The position numbers and the translations under genes are program-made. This document shows positions 7,452 through 15,784 of a stretch of DNA of 35,465 nucleotides, in pieces. Source of the DNA: Mycobacterium sp. GA-2829 (GTDB lineage Bacteria > Actinomycetota > Actinomycetes > Mycobacteriales > Mycobacteriaceae); assembly GCF_001499965.1 (NCBI RefSeq), contig NZ_LQIT01000050.1:1-35465 (forward strand). The letters run 5' to 3'. The stretch's first letter is position 1; every line of letters starts with the position of its first letter. The notes under the pieces were generated by a model. That model saw only the letters and a program-made list of their open reading frames with translations, made no database searches and had not been told where the DNA came from.

Positions 7452-8986
7452 CGTCTGCTGATGACGCGGCCCGCCGCGGCGCACTCGACGCGGCCCGCCG
7501 GGCCAGGGAACTGACCGCCCTCGCCGAGGGTGCGCCCGTCGACGTCCTGGTGATCGGCGGCGGGATCACCGGCGCCGGTATCGCCCTCGACGCGGCGAGC
7601 CGCGGGCTGTCGGTGGCGCTCGTCGAGAAGCACGATCTGGCTTTCGGCACCAGCCGCTGGAGCTCCAAACTCGTCCACGGCGGACTGCGCTACCTGGCCA
7701 CCGGCAACGTCGGGATCGCCCGCCGAAGTGCCGTCGAACGCGGGATCCTGATGACCCGCAACGCCCCGCACCTGGTGTCCGCGATGCCGCAACTGGTGCC
7801 GCTGCTGCCCGACATGCCGCCGTCGGCAAGGAAACTCGTGCGCGCCGGATTCCTCGCCGGCGACGCGCTGCGCCGGTTGGCGGGCACCCCGGCCGCGACG
7901 CTGCCGCGCTCTCGCCGGGTCACCGCCGCCCGCGCCGCCGAACTCGTCCCCGGCGTGCGCCGCGACGGTCTGGCCGGGGCGTTCCTCGCCTACGACGGTC
8001 AGCTCGTCGACGACGCCCGGCTGGTCACCGCCGTCGCCCGCACCGCCGCCCAGCACGGCGCGCGCATCCTCACCCGGGTGAGCGCGTCGGCCGCCACCGC
8101 CACCACCGCCCGGCTCACCGACCACCGCACCGGCGAGGAGTTCGACGTGGCCGCCCGCGCGGTGGTCAACGCCGCGGGCGTGTGGGCCGCCGACGTCGAC
8201 GACACCCTGCGGCTGCGGCCCTCGCGCGGAACGCATCTGGTGTTCGACGCCGCCGCCTTCGGTAACCCGGCCGCCGCGCTGACCATCCCGATCCCCGGCG
8301 CCCGCAACCGGTTCGTGTTCGCGATGCCCGAACAGCTCGGCCGCGTCTACCTCGGCCTCACCGACGAGGATGCACCCGGCCCGATTCCTGATGTGCCGCA
8401 ACCGGATTCGCAAGAGGTCGACTTCCTGCTCGACACCGTCAACACCGCGCTCGCGACCGCGCTCACCCGCGCCGACATCCTGGGCGCGTACGCCGGACTG
8501 CGCCCGCTCATCGACACCGGCGGCGGCAGCACCGCCGACCTGTCCCGCGACCACGCCGTCACCGAATCCCCGTCCGGCGTCATCAGCGTGATCGGCGGCA
8601 AGCTCACCGAGTACCGGTACATGGCCGAGGACGTCCTCGACCGCGCCATCGCCCTGCGCGGCGTGAGCGCCGGACCGTGCCGCACCCGCAACCTGCCGCT
8701 GATCGGGGCGGTGGGGCGGATTCCGCCGGGGCTGCCGCCGTCGCTGGTCGCCCGCTACGGCGCCGAGGCGCCGCACGTGCTGGCCTGCGCCCGCTGCGAC
8801 CGGCCGACGGACCCGGTCGCCGACGGAATCGACGTCACCCGGGCGGAATTCGAGTTCGCCGTCACCCACGAGGGCGCGCTGACGGCCGACGACATCCTCG
8901 ACCGCCGCACCCGTATCGGTCTGGTCGCCGAGGACCGCGAGCGGGCCGAAGCCGCCGCGCAGGAGTTCGCCGCGCTCGTGGAGTGA
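7448..8986 (+). CDS. glpD: FAD-dependent glycerol-3-phosphate dehydrogenase (GlpD1 type)
   Basis: A 512-aa membrane-associated flavoenzyme oxidising sn-glycerol-3-phosphate to DHAP and feeding electrons to quinone. The FAD dinucleotide fold is DVLVIGGGITGAGIALDAA (residues 32-50), followed by the family signature FGTSRWSSKLVHGGLRYL (residues 66-83). The C-terminal GlpD domain has GAYAGLRPL and SVIGGKLTEYRYMAED. The GTG at 7448 is chosen because it overlaps the TetR stop and gives a protein close to the mycobacterial length (about 516 aa). The frame is open further upstream inside the TetR gene, but that extension is not needed. It is linked to lipid genes on the other side of the TetR promoter. 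Confidence 0.9.
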   Translation: MTSADDAARRGALDAARRARELTALAEGAPVDVLVIGGGITGAGIALDAASRGLSVALVEKHDLAFGTSRWSSKLVHGGLRYLATGNVGIARRSAVERGILMTRNAPHLVSAMPQLVPLLPDMPPSARKLVRAGFLAGDALRRLAGTPAATLPRSRRVTAARAAELVPGVRRDGLAGAFLAYDGQLVDDARLVTAVARTAAQHGARILTRVSASAATATTARLTDHRTGEEFDVAARAVVNAAGVWAADVDDTLRLRPSRGTHLVFDAAAFGNPAAALTIPIPGARNRFVFAMPEQLGRVYLGLTDEDAPGPIPDVPQPDSQEVDFLLDTVNTALATALTRADILGAYAGLRPLIDTGGGSTADLSRDHAVTESPSGVISVIGGKLTEYRYMAEDVLDRAIALRGVSAGPCRTRNLPLIGAVGRIPPGLPPSLVARYGAEAPHVLACARCDRPTDPVADGIDVTRAEFEFAVTHEGALTADDILDRRTRIGLVAEDRERAEAAAQEFAALVE

Positions 8987-9015
8987 CGCCACTCACATCT
9001 GGGTATTCCGCTCGG

Positions 9016-10836
9016 ATGACAGCTGCACCCACCCTCAAAAAGGCGCTCAACCAGCGCCAACTGCGCATGATCGCCATCGGCGGCGTCATCGGTGCCGGCC
9101 TGTTCGTCGGGTCCGGCGTGGTCATCGCCGACACCGGGCCCGGCGCCTTCCTGACCTACGCCATGAGCGGCGTCCTCATCATCATGGTGATGCGGATGCT
9201 CGCCGAGATGGCGGTGGCGAACCCGTCGACGGGTTCGTTCGCCGACTACTCGCGCAACGCGCTCGGCGATTGGGCCGGGTTCTCGGTCGGCTGGCTGTAC
9301 TGGTACTTCTGGGTGATCGTCGTCGGCTTCGAGGCGATCGCCGGGGCGAAGATCATCCAGTACTGGATCGACGTCCCACTCTGGGTCTCCGCGCTGGTGT
9401 TCATGGTGCTGATGACGGCCACCAACCTGTTCTCGGTGCGGTCCTACGGCGAGTTCGAATTCTGGTTCGCCGGTATCAAGGTCGCGGCCATCCTGGCATT
9501 CATCGCGATCGGCGCGTTGTTCGTGGTCGGCCTGTGGCCGGGCAAGGACGCCGATTTCTCGAACCTCACCGACCACGGCGGCTTCATGCCGATGGGCGCG
9601 GGCGTGATCACCGTCGGGATCGTCACCGTGATCTTCTCCATGGTGGGCGCCGAGATCGCGACCATCGCCGCCGCGGAGTCATCGGACCCCGAACGCGCCG
9701 TCGCCAAGGCCGCCAACTCGGTGATCGTGCGCATCCTGCTCTTCTACGTCGGCTCGGCGCTGCTGCTGGTGACGATCCTGCCGTGGAACGACGAGGGCAT
9801 CGCCGCGTCGCCGTTCGTCGCGGCGTTCACCGAGATGGGCATCCCGTACGCCGACCACGTGATGAACGCCGTCGTCCTGACCGCCGTGCTGAGCTGTCTG
9901 AACTCCGGGATGTACACCGCGTCGCGGATGATGTTCGTCCTCGCTGCGCGCCGTGAGGCGCCGCCCGCGCTGGTCCGGGTGACGCGCAGGGGAGTGCCCG
10001 CCAACGCCATCCTCGCGTCGTCGGTGGTCGGCTTCCTGTGCGTGATCGCCGCGGCCGTCTCACCCGACACCATCTTCGCGTTCCTGCTGAACTCCAGCGG
10101 CGCCATCATCCTGTTCGTCTACCTGCTGATCGCGGTGTCGCAGATCGTGTTGCGCCGCCGCACACCGGATTCCGATCTCCGGGTGAAGATGTGGCTGTTC
10201 CCGGTGCTGTCGGTGCTCACCGCGGCGGGCATCGTCGCGATCCTGGTGCAGATGTTCCTCGACGACGCACTGCGCTCGCAGCTGGTGCTGAGCCTGCTGT
10301 CGTGGGCCGTGGTGCTCGGCCTCTACCTCGCCAACCGGGTGTTCCTCAAGCGGCGTCCCGCCGAGCCGGGCACCCGCGCCCCCGGCGAGGCGCACCGGGT
10401 GCTGGTGATGGCCAACCAGACCGTGGACTCGAACGAACTGCTCGAGGAGTTGCGCAGCATCGGCGCCGACCGCGCCACCCAGTTCTATGTGGTGGTGCCG
10501 GTCAGCGCGGTCGAGACGGGGACCGCCGAGACGCACGGGCCGCTCGACGTGGCGGAGGCCACGCGCCGGGCCGCCTCCGAACGGCTCGACCGGACGCTGG
10601 AGACGCTACGGGGACACGACTTCACCGCCGACGGTGTGCTCGGCGACCAGCGCCCGCTGCGGGCGCTCGCCGAGGCCGTCGACGAGTTCGGCCCGGACCA
10701 GATCGTCATTGCCACGCTGTCGCCGGAGAAGTCGGTGTGGCACCGCTACGACCTGGTCGACCGGGCGCGGGCGCAGCACAAGGTACCGGTGACCCATGTC
10801 GTCGCGGCCAGTGTGGAGCCCGCGACCCGCCGCTAG
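9016..10836 (+). CDS. APC-family amino-acid permease with C-terminal USP-like domain
   Basis: A 606-aa membrane transporter. Residues about 1-450 form an amino acid-polyamine-organocation permease with the family signature IAIGGVIGAGLFVGSG in TM1, TGSFADYSRNALG before TM3, and about 12 hydrophobic segments. It is closest in look to GabP/AroP/CycA-type proton symporters. Residues about 457-606 are a soluble alpha/beta domain (HRVLVMANQTVDSNELLEEL, then DQIVIATLSPEKSVWHRYDL, then VPVTHVVA). They resemble universal-stress-protein folds and are absent from ordinary 430-460-aa permeases. The ATG at 9016 is preferred, because upstream extension would run into glpD. A 29-bp gap to glpD makes co-transcription possible. 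Substrate uncertain. Confidence 0.85.
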   Translation: MTAAPTLKKALNQRQLRMIAIGGVIGAGLFVGSGVVIADTGPGAFLTYAMSGVLIIMVMRMLAEMAVANPSTGSFADYSRNALGDWAGFSVGWLYWYFWVIVVGFEAIAGAKIIQYWIDVPLWVSALVFMVLMTATNLFSVRSYGEFEFWFAGIKVAAILAFIAIGALFVVGLWPGKDADFSNLTDHGGFMPMGAGVITVGIVTVIFSMVGAEIATIAAAESSDPERAVAKAANSVIVRILLFYVGSALLLVTILPWNDEGIAASPFVAAFTEMGIPYADHVMNAVVLTAVLSCLNSGMYTASRMMFVLAARREAPPALVRVTRRGVPANAILASSVVGFLCVIAAAVSPDTIFAFLLNSSGAIILFVYLLIAVSQIVLRRRTPDSDLRVKMWLFPVLSVLTAAGIVAILVQMFLDDALRSQLVLSLLSWAVVLGLYLANRVFLKRRPAEPGTRAPGEAHRVLVMANQTVDSNELLEELRSIGADRATQFYVVVPVSAVETGTAETHGPLDVAEATRRAASERLDRTLETLRGHDFTADGVLGDQRPLRALAEAVDEFGPDQIVIATLSPEKSVWHRYDLVDRARAQHKVPVTHVVAASVEPATRR

Positions 10837-10842
10837 GAAACC

Positions 10843-10864
10843 CTACGACGCCATCGCGTCGTAG
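10843..10864. terminator. 9-bp hairpin over the hemophore stop, between convergent genes
   Basis: CTACGACGC at 10843-10851 and GCGTCGTAG at 10856-10864 are perfect inverted repeats with a 4-nt loop. The structure begins 7 bp after the permease stop (10836) and includes the stop codon of the minus-strand gene. It has no U-run. It may act as a bidirectional terminator or 3' end stabiliser. Confidence 0.45.
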
Positions 10865-11226
10865 AGGCGTGCGATGTCGCCCGGCGCCACGTCGACCTGG
10901 CACTGCTGCCGCAGCGTGCGCAACGGCTGCGCGATGCGCTGCAGGTCGGCCCACTCCTGCGGATGAGCGACGAAGTAGGTCCGGATTGCGGCCTCGCCCT
11001 CCGCGCCGGCGTTGGTGATGGCGTCGTTCGCGCCCGGGTGACTGTTCAGGTAGTCGCCGGTCTGCGCGGAGACGGTACCCAGTGCGCTACTCAATGCTGC
11101 TGCGGTGCACTGGGGTTGGGCGGTGGCCGTCGGCACGGCGATGGTGGCGGCGGCCAGTCCCAGCAGCGCGCCGGTGACGACGGCGCCGCCGACTCCACGG
11201 CGCACGGTGATACCAGATGTGTGCAT
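10843..11226 (-). CDS. Secreted hemophore-like (haem-binding) protein
   Basis: A 127-aa exported protein. The N-terminus is a typical Sec signal: basic start ITVRRG, hydrophobic core GALLGLAAATIAV, and likely cleavage after TATA at about residue 36. The mature helical domain has two cysteines (C40 right after the cleavage site and C109, probably a disulfide) and a SHPGAN...YFVAHPQEWADL pattern. This is characteristic of the mycobacterial haemophore/haem-binding family (Rv0203-like, MHB domain). The ATG at 11226 is chosen because an upstream GTG at 11274 would put 16 polar residues before the signal. It lies downstream of the FAS-II operon but behind a strong terminator, so it is probably expressed independently. 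Confidence 0.75.
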   Translation of the reverse strand: MHTSGITVRRGVGGAVVTGALLGLAAATIAVPTATAQPQCTAAALSSALGTVSAQTGDYLNSHPGANDAITNAGAEGEAAIRTYFVAHPQEWADLQRIAQPLRTLRQQCQVDVAPGDIARLYDAMAS

Positions 11227-11310
11227 GATGCGAACCCCTCGGTCAGTGATCTCCTCCCCGACACCACTGGCCACGCTACGCCGACGGTCGAGCGGCTTCG
11301 GTGCAGACGA

Positions 11311-11348
11311 AGAAAATCCCCGGTACGCCGTCGGCGCCCGGGGAATCT
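11311..11348 (-). terminator. Rho-independent terminator of the FAS-II operon
   Basis: Read on the minus strand just after the accD6 stop, TCCCCGG pairs with CCGGGGA (11338-11344 with 11317-11323). The loop contains a further CGCC/GGCG stem. The hairpin is followed directly by TTTTCT (11316-11311). This is one of the few classic L-shaped terminators in the window and it closes the fabD-accD6 transcript. Confidence 0.75.
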
Positions 11349-11368
11349 TCCGTGGGTGTTTCGACCGC

Positions 11369-12790
11369 TTACAGCGGGATGTTCTTGTGCCGGCCGCGGC
11401 GTGCGGGGGCCTCGGCCAGCGCCTGGGTCAGCTTGCTGCGGGTGTGCGACGGGTCGATCTTCTCGTCCACCACACCGATCTCGATCGCGGAGTCCACCCC
11501 ACCGGCGATGCGCTCGTGCTCGGCGGCGAGTTCCTCGTGCAGCGCCTCGCGCTCCTCGGGAGCCGCGGCGGCCAGCTTCTTCTTGTGCAGGATGCCGACG
11601 GCGGCCTTGGCGCCCATGACGGCGACCTCGGCCTCCGGCCACGCGAACACCTTCGTCGCGCCGAGGGACCGCGAGTTCATCGCGATGTAGGCGCCGCCGT
11701 AGATCTTGCGGGTGACCAGGGTGACGCGCGGAACCGTCGCCTCACCGAACGCGTGCAGCAGTTTGGCGCCGCGGCGCACCACGCCACCCCACTCCTGGTC
11801 GACACCGGGCAGGTAGCCCGGCACGTCGACGACGACGACCAGCGGGATGCCGAACGCATCGCACAGGCGCACGAAACGTGCTGCCTTCTCGGCGCTTTCG
11901 GAGTTCAGGCAGCCGCCGAGGCGCAGCGGGTTGTTGGCCAGCACGCCGACCGTGCGACCCGAGAGCCGGCCCAGGCCGACCACCATCGACGGGGCCCACT
12001 TGGCCTGGAACTCCTCGAAGGGCACACCCTCGTCGAGCAGCGCGGTGATCAGCGGGTGCACGTCGTAGGCGCGCCGCGCCGACTCCGGCAGCAGGGCCTT
12101 GAGATCGGTGTCGCCGGACTCGGCCTTGCTGCGGTCGAAATGCCCCTGCTGGCAGAACAATCCGACGAGGCGGCGGCCGCGTTCGTAGGCGTCGAGCTCG
12201 TCGTCGGCGACGATGTGGCAGACGCCGGACTTCTTGTGGTGGGCCTCGGGTCCGCCCAGCGACACCATGTCGACGTCCTCGCCGGTCACGCTGCGCACCA
12301 CGTCGGGGCCGGTGACGAAGACCTTGCTGTCGGGGGCCATCACGATGACGTCGGTCAGAGCCGGACCGTAGGCGGCGCCACCGGCGGCGAAGCCGACGAC
12401 GACGGAGATCTGCGGGACGTAGCCGGAGGCGCGGATCATGGCCTCGAACACCAGGCCGACCGCGTGCAGCGCCTTGACGCCCTCGGCGAGGCGGGCGCCG
12501 CCGGAGTGCCAGATGCCGACGATCGGGCTCTGCTCCTCGATCGCGGTGTCGTAGGCGTTGACGATGTGGCGGCAGCCTTCGACGCCCATGGCGCCGCCCA
12601 TCACGGTCCCGTCGGTGCAGAACGCGATGCTGCGCACGCCGTTGACGGTGCCTGCGGCGGCGAGCACACCGGAGCGGTCACGCTCGTGCAGCAGCTCGAC
12701 GGTGCCGTCGTCGAAGAACGTGCTCAGGCGCAGCAGCGGATCGCGCGGGTCGAGCGACTCACCGACTGCCTCGGGGGCCATGATCGTCAT
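11369..12790 (-). CDS. accD6: Acyl-CoA carboxylase beta subunit (carboxyltransferase) AccD6
   Basis: A 473-aa carboxyltransferase of the acetyl/propionyl-CoA carboxylase family. It transfers CO2 from biotin-carboxyl carrier AccA3 to acetyl-CoA, giving malonyl-CoA for FAS. Both crotonase-fold halves are present. The N-half has GTVMGGAMG and WHSGGARLAEGV, with FAAGGAAYGPAL forming the first oxyanion region. The C-half has DVPGYLPGVDQEWGG and KIYGGAYIAMNS. The ATG at 12790 has GGAGGA just upstream. It is the last gene of the FAS-II operon, 56 bp after kasB and before a strong terminator. Position and length match AccD6 of M. tuberculosis (Rv2247). Confidence 0.95.
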   Translation of the reverse strand: MTIMAPEAVGESLDPRDPLLRLSTFFDDGTVELLHERDRSGVLAAAGTVNGVRSIAFCTDGTVMGGAMGVEGCRHIVNAYDTAIEEQSPIVGIWHSGGARLAEGVKALHAVGLVFEAMIRASGYVPQISVVVGFAAGGAAYGPALTDVIVMAPDSKVFVTGPDVVRSVTGEDVDMVSLGGPEAHHKKSGVCHIVADDELDAYERGRRLVGLFCQQGHFDRSKAESGDTDLKALLPESARRAYDVHPLITALLDEGVPFEEFQAKWAPSMVVGLGRLSGRTVGVLANNPLRLGGCLNSESAEKAARFVRLCDAFGIPLVVVVDVPGYLPGVDQEWGGVVRRGAKLLHAFGEATVPRVTLVTRKIYGGAYIAMNSRSLGATKVFAWPEAEVAVMGAKAAVGILHKKKLAAAAPEEREALHEELAAEHERIAGGVDSAIEIGVVDEKIDPSHTRSKLTQALAEAPARRGRHKNIPL

Positions 12791-12846
12791 CCATATCCTC
12801 CTGTTGCCCGTTCCGATGTCGGCTGACCGTCGAGAAGCGCTGGGTC

Positions 12847-14100
12847 TCAGTACTTTCCGAAGGCGAGCGCGACGTTGTGCCCACCGAATCCGAACGAATT
12901 GTTGATGGCGTATTGGTAGTTACCGGGCCGGGGAGAGCCTGCGACGACGTCGAGGTCGATCTCCGGATCCAGGTTCTTCAAGTTGAGGGTGGGCGGGATG
13001 ACGCCGTTCTTGAGCGCCATCACCGTCAGGATCGATTCCACCGCACCGACGGCGCCGACCGAGTGGCCCAGCGCTCCCTTGGGCGCGTAGACCGCGGGCT
13101 TGTGGCCGCCCATCGCATTGTTGATCGCCTTGCCCTCGGCGACGTCGCCGACACTGGTGCCGGTTGCGTGCGCGTTGACATGGTCGATGTCGCTGGGCTG
13201 CAGACCGGCCAACTGGATGGCTCGGGTCATGGCCCAACCGGCCTGCTCACCGTTGGGGTCCGGCGCCACGATGTGGTAGCCGTCCGAGGTGACGCTCGCA
13301 CCCATGATGCGGGCCAGGATGTTCGCGCCGCGGGCCTTGGCGTGCTCCTCGGTCTCGATGACCAAGAGCGCGCCGCCCTCGCCGAACACGAAACCGTTGC
13401 GATCCTTGTCGAACGGGCGGCAGGCGCCCGCGGGATCATCGTTGGTGGTCGAGAGCACGATGCGCATCTGCGCGAAGCCGGCGATCGGCACAGCTTCGAT
13501 CCGGGTCTCGACTCCGCCGCAGATCGCGATGTCGGCCTCGCCCAGCACGATGTTGCGCCAGGCCTGCGCGATCCCTTCCGAACCGGAGGCGCAGGCCGAG
13601 ACCGGGGTGATGACCCCGGCCCGGGCCTTGCGCTCCAGCCCCACCGCGGCGGCGGCCGCGTTGGGCATGTACATCTGCACGGCCAGCGGTGACACGGCCC
13701 GCAGCCCCTTGGCCCGCATCCCGTCGTAGCTGAACACGAGCTCCTCGGTGGAGCCCATGCCGGTGCCGATCGACACCATCAGCCGACGCGGGTCGACCTC
13801 GGGGGAGCCGGCGTTGTCCCAGACCCGCCTGCCCAGCACCGTCGACATCTTCTGCAGGTACGACAGCCGGCGCAGCTCGACACGAGTCAGCTCACTGTCG
13901 AAGTCCTCCAGCAGATGACCGCCGATGCGCACCGGGAGGTCGTACTGCTCGACGAACGGGTCATCAAGGGTGCGGATACCACTCTGGCCGTCGAGTAGAC
14001 GCTGCCAGGTGGTCTCCGCATCGGTAGCCAGCGCGGTCGTCATGGCAACGCCCGTGACGACCACGTTCGGGAATCCGTTTCCCGTAGCTAACCGTGCCAT
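12847..14100 (-). CDS. kasB: Beta-ketoacyl-ACP synthase KasB
   Basis: A 417-aa condensing enzyme (KAS I/II thiolase fold) that extends meromycolyl-AcpM to full length in FAS-II. The catalytic Cys is C170 in VSACASGSEG. The His pair is H311 in NAHATGTSVGD and H346 in KGALGHSVGAV, with K341. It is a clear paralogue of the upstream kasA, sharing conserved blocks throughout. It is assigned as KasB by its position second in the kasA-kasB order and by the CASGSEG active site, where KasA has CSSGSEA. The start is ATG, 38 bp after the kasA stop. Confidence 0.95.
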   Translation of the reverse strand: MARLATGNGFPNVVVTGVAMTTALATDAETTWQRLLDGQSGIRTLDDPFVEQYDLPVRIGGHLLEDFDSELTRVELRRLSYLQKMSTVLGRRVWDNAGSPEVDPRRLMVSIGTGMGSTEELVFSYDGMRAKGLRAVSPLAVQMYMPNAAAAAVGLERKARAGVITPVSACASGSEGIAQAWRNIVLGEADIAICGGVETRIEAVPIAGFAQMRIVLSTTNDDPAGACRPFDKDRNGFVFGEGGALLVIETEEHAKARGANILARIMGASVTSDGYHIVAPDPNGEQAGWAMTRAIQLAGLQPSDIDHVNAHATGTSVGDVAEGKAINNAMGGHKPAVYAPKGALGHSVGAVGAVESILTVMALKNGVIPPTLNLKNLDPEIDLDVVAGSPRPGNYQYAINNSFGFGGHNVALAFGKY

Positions 14101-14138
14101 TGCTGCTCCGTTGATCTATCTGTCGGCGTGCGTTGAAC

Positions 14139-15389
14139 TCAGTATCGACCGAACGCCAAGGCCACATTGTGGCCGCCGAAGCCGAACGAGTTGTTGATGG
14201 CGTACTGGTAGTCGCCGTACCGTGGCTCGCCCGCAACGACATCGAGATCGATCTCGGGATCCGGTGTCTCGTAGTTGAGTGTCGGCGGAATGACGCCGTC
14301 ACGCAGCGCGAGCACCGTGAGGATCGACTCGAGCGCGCCGACCGCACCGATCGAGTGACCGAGCGCGGACTTCGGCGCGTACACCGCGGCGTGCCCCACA
14401 CCGGCCACCCGGAGGGCGTTGGCCTCGGCGGTGTCACCGATCGGTGTCGCGGTGGCGTGCGCGTTGACGTGGCTGATGTCCTTGGCGGACAGGCCTGCCG
14501 TCTCCATCGCACGTTTCATCGCCTGCCCGGCGCGGGCACCGTCGGCGGCCGGGGCCACCATGTGGAACGCGTCGGAGGTGATACCCGCACCCATCAGGCG
14601 GGCCAGCGGCTTGGCGCCGCGGGCCTTGGCGTGCTCCTCGGTCTCGATGATCATCATCGCGCCGGCCTCACCGAAGACGAAACCGTCGCGGTTCTTGTCG
14701 AACGGCCGCGAGGCCTTCTCCGGCTCGTCGTTGCGGGTCGACATCGCGCGCATCATCGAGAACGCCGCGATCGGCAGCGCCTCGATACCGCCTTCGACAC
14801 CGCCGCAGACGGCGAAGTCGGCATCGCCCATGACGATCGAACGCCATGCGTGGGCGATGGCCTCCGAGCCGGACGAGCACGCCGACACCGGGGTGATGAC
14901 CCCGGCGCGGGCGCCCAGTTCCAGACCGGCGACGGCCGCCGCACCGTTGGGCATGATCATCTGAACGGCGAGCGGGGACACCTTGCGGGGCCCGCCCTCG
15001 TTCATCGCGTCATAGGTCTCGACGATCTTCTCGCCGCCACCCAGACCGGTGCCGATGACCACCGCGAAGCGGTCCGGATCGACCTCCGGCTTACCCGCGG
15101 TCTCCCAGAGCCGGCCGGCGAGCAGCTTCGACATGCGCTGCACGTACGACATACGACGCATGTCGATGCGGGTCATGTGATCGTCGACGTTGTCGACCAG
15201 ATGACCGCCGATACGCACGGGCAGGTCCCACTTGGTGACGAACTCGTCTTCGAGCACGCGGATGCCGCTCTCGCCAGCCAGCAGGCCCTTCCACGTGCTC
15301 TCGATGTCCGCAGCAAGTGACGTGGTGGCCTCGACGGCAGTCACGACTACGCTGGGGAAGCCTCCGTTAGCCGTGGAAGGACGGGTCAC
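14139..15389 (-). CDS. kasA: Beta-ketoacyl-ACP synthase KasA
   Basis: A 416-aa essential FAS-II condensing enzyme, the target of thiolactomycin-type inhibitors. Active-site residues fall at the same numbers as in M. tuberculosis KasA: C171 (VSACSSGSEA), H311 (NAHATATPIGD), K340 and H345 (KSALGHSIGAV). The GTG start overlaps the acpM stop as GTGA (15386-15389), so it is translationally coupled to its carrier-protein partner. Residue-level conservation and gene order leave little doubt. Confidence 0.97.
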   Translation of the reverse strand: MTRPSTANGGFPSVVVTAVEATTSLAADIESTWKGLLAGESGIRVLEDEFVTKWDLPVRIGGHLVDNVDDHMTRIDMRRMSYVQRMSKLLAGRLWETAGKPEVDPDRFAVVIGTGLGGGEKIVETYDAMNEGGPRKVSPLAVQMIMPNGAAAVAGLELGARAGVITPVSACSSGSEAIAHAWRSIVMGDADFAVCGGVEGGIEALPIAAFSMMRAMSTRNDEPEKASRPFDKNRDGFVFGEAGAMMIIETEEHAKARGAKPLARLMGAGITSDAFHMVAPAADGARAGQAMKRAMETAGLSAKDISHVNAHATATPIGDTAEANALRVAGVGHAAVYAPKSALGHSIGAVGALESILTVLALRDGVIPPTLNYETPDPEIDLDVVAGEPRYGDYQYAINNSFGFGGHNVALAFGRY

Positions 15390-15679
15390 TGTCCGAACTT
15401 CTCACGCAGCGCGGCGGCAGCCTCGGGGTTCTCTTCCTCGAGCTTCTGGATGTAGGAGACGACGTCACCCACGGTGCGCAGACCGGCGAGATCCTCATCG
15501 GGGATCTTCACGCCGTACTTGTCCTCGGTCTGCACGGCGATCTCCACCATCGACAGCGAGTCGATGTCCAGGTCGTCGACGAACGACTTCTCCGGGGTGA
15601 CCTCCGACGGCTCGATGCCGGTGACCTCTTCGATGATCTCGGCGAGACCGGCGATGATTTCTTCCTGACTTGCGGGCAC
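15386..15679 (-). CDS. acpM: Meromycolate extension acyl carrier protein AcpM
   Basis: A 97-aa acidic acyl carrier protein. The phosphopantetheine attachment site is S41 in DIDSLSMVE. The four-helix ACP core is followed by the extended charged tail (QKLEEENPEAAAALREKFGQ) that distinguishes mycobacterial AcpM from ordinary ACPs, though it is shorter than the 115-aa M. tuberculosis protein. The GTG start is supported by AGAAGGAG five bases upstream. The 89-bp gap after fabD contains the fabD stop hairpin. AcpM carries the growing chain for FabD, KasA and KasB. Confidence 0.96.
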   Translation of the reverse strand: MPASQEEIIAGLAEIIEEVTGIEPSEVTPEKSFVDDLDIDSLSMVEIAVQTEDKYGVKIPDEDLAGLRTVGDVVSYIQKLEEENPEAAAALREKFGQ

Positions 15680-15764
15680 GGTGGCTCCTTCTATATGTGG
15701 TGAACATGCCTCCGCGGAAGGCGGAGAACTCTTGAGATGACGATCGATATGCGGTTGTCCGTCG

Positions 15765-15784
15765 CGGACTAGAAAGTCAGTCCG
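15765..15784 (-). other. Hairpin spanning the fabD stop codon
   Basis: CGGACT (15765-15770) and AGTCCG (15779-15784) are perfect 6-bp inverted repeats around an 8-nt loop. They enclose the fabD TAG and sit in the leader before acpM. There is no U-tract. It could stabilise or process the intercistronic mRNA so that acpM is made in excess over fabD, but this is inference from position and the short stem could be chance. Confidence 0.3.

Noticed and set aside
8677..9015. Permease frame extended into the 3' part of glpD
   Set aside because: The extension is glpD sequence read out of frame. TM1 begins shortly after the ATG at 9016.
11105..12826. 573-codon plus-strand frame opposite accD6
   Set aside because: Antisense shadow of a well-conserved carboxyltransferase, with no recognisable domain.
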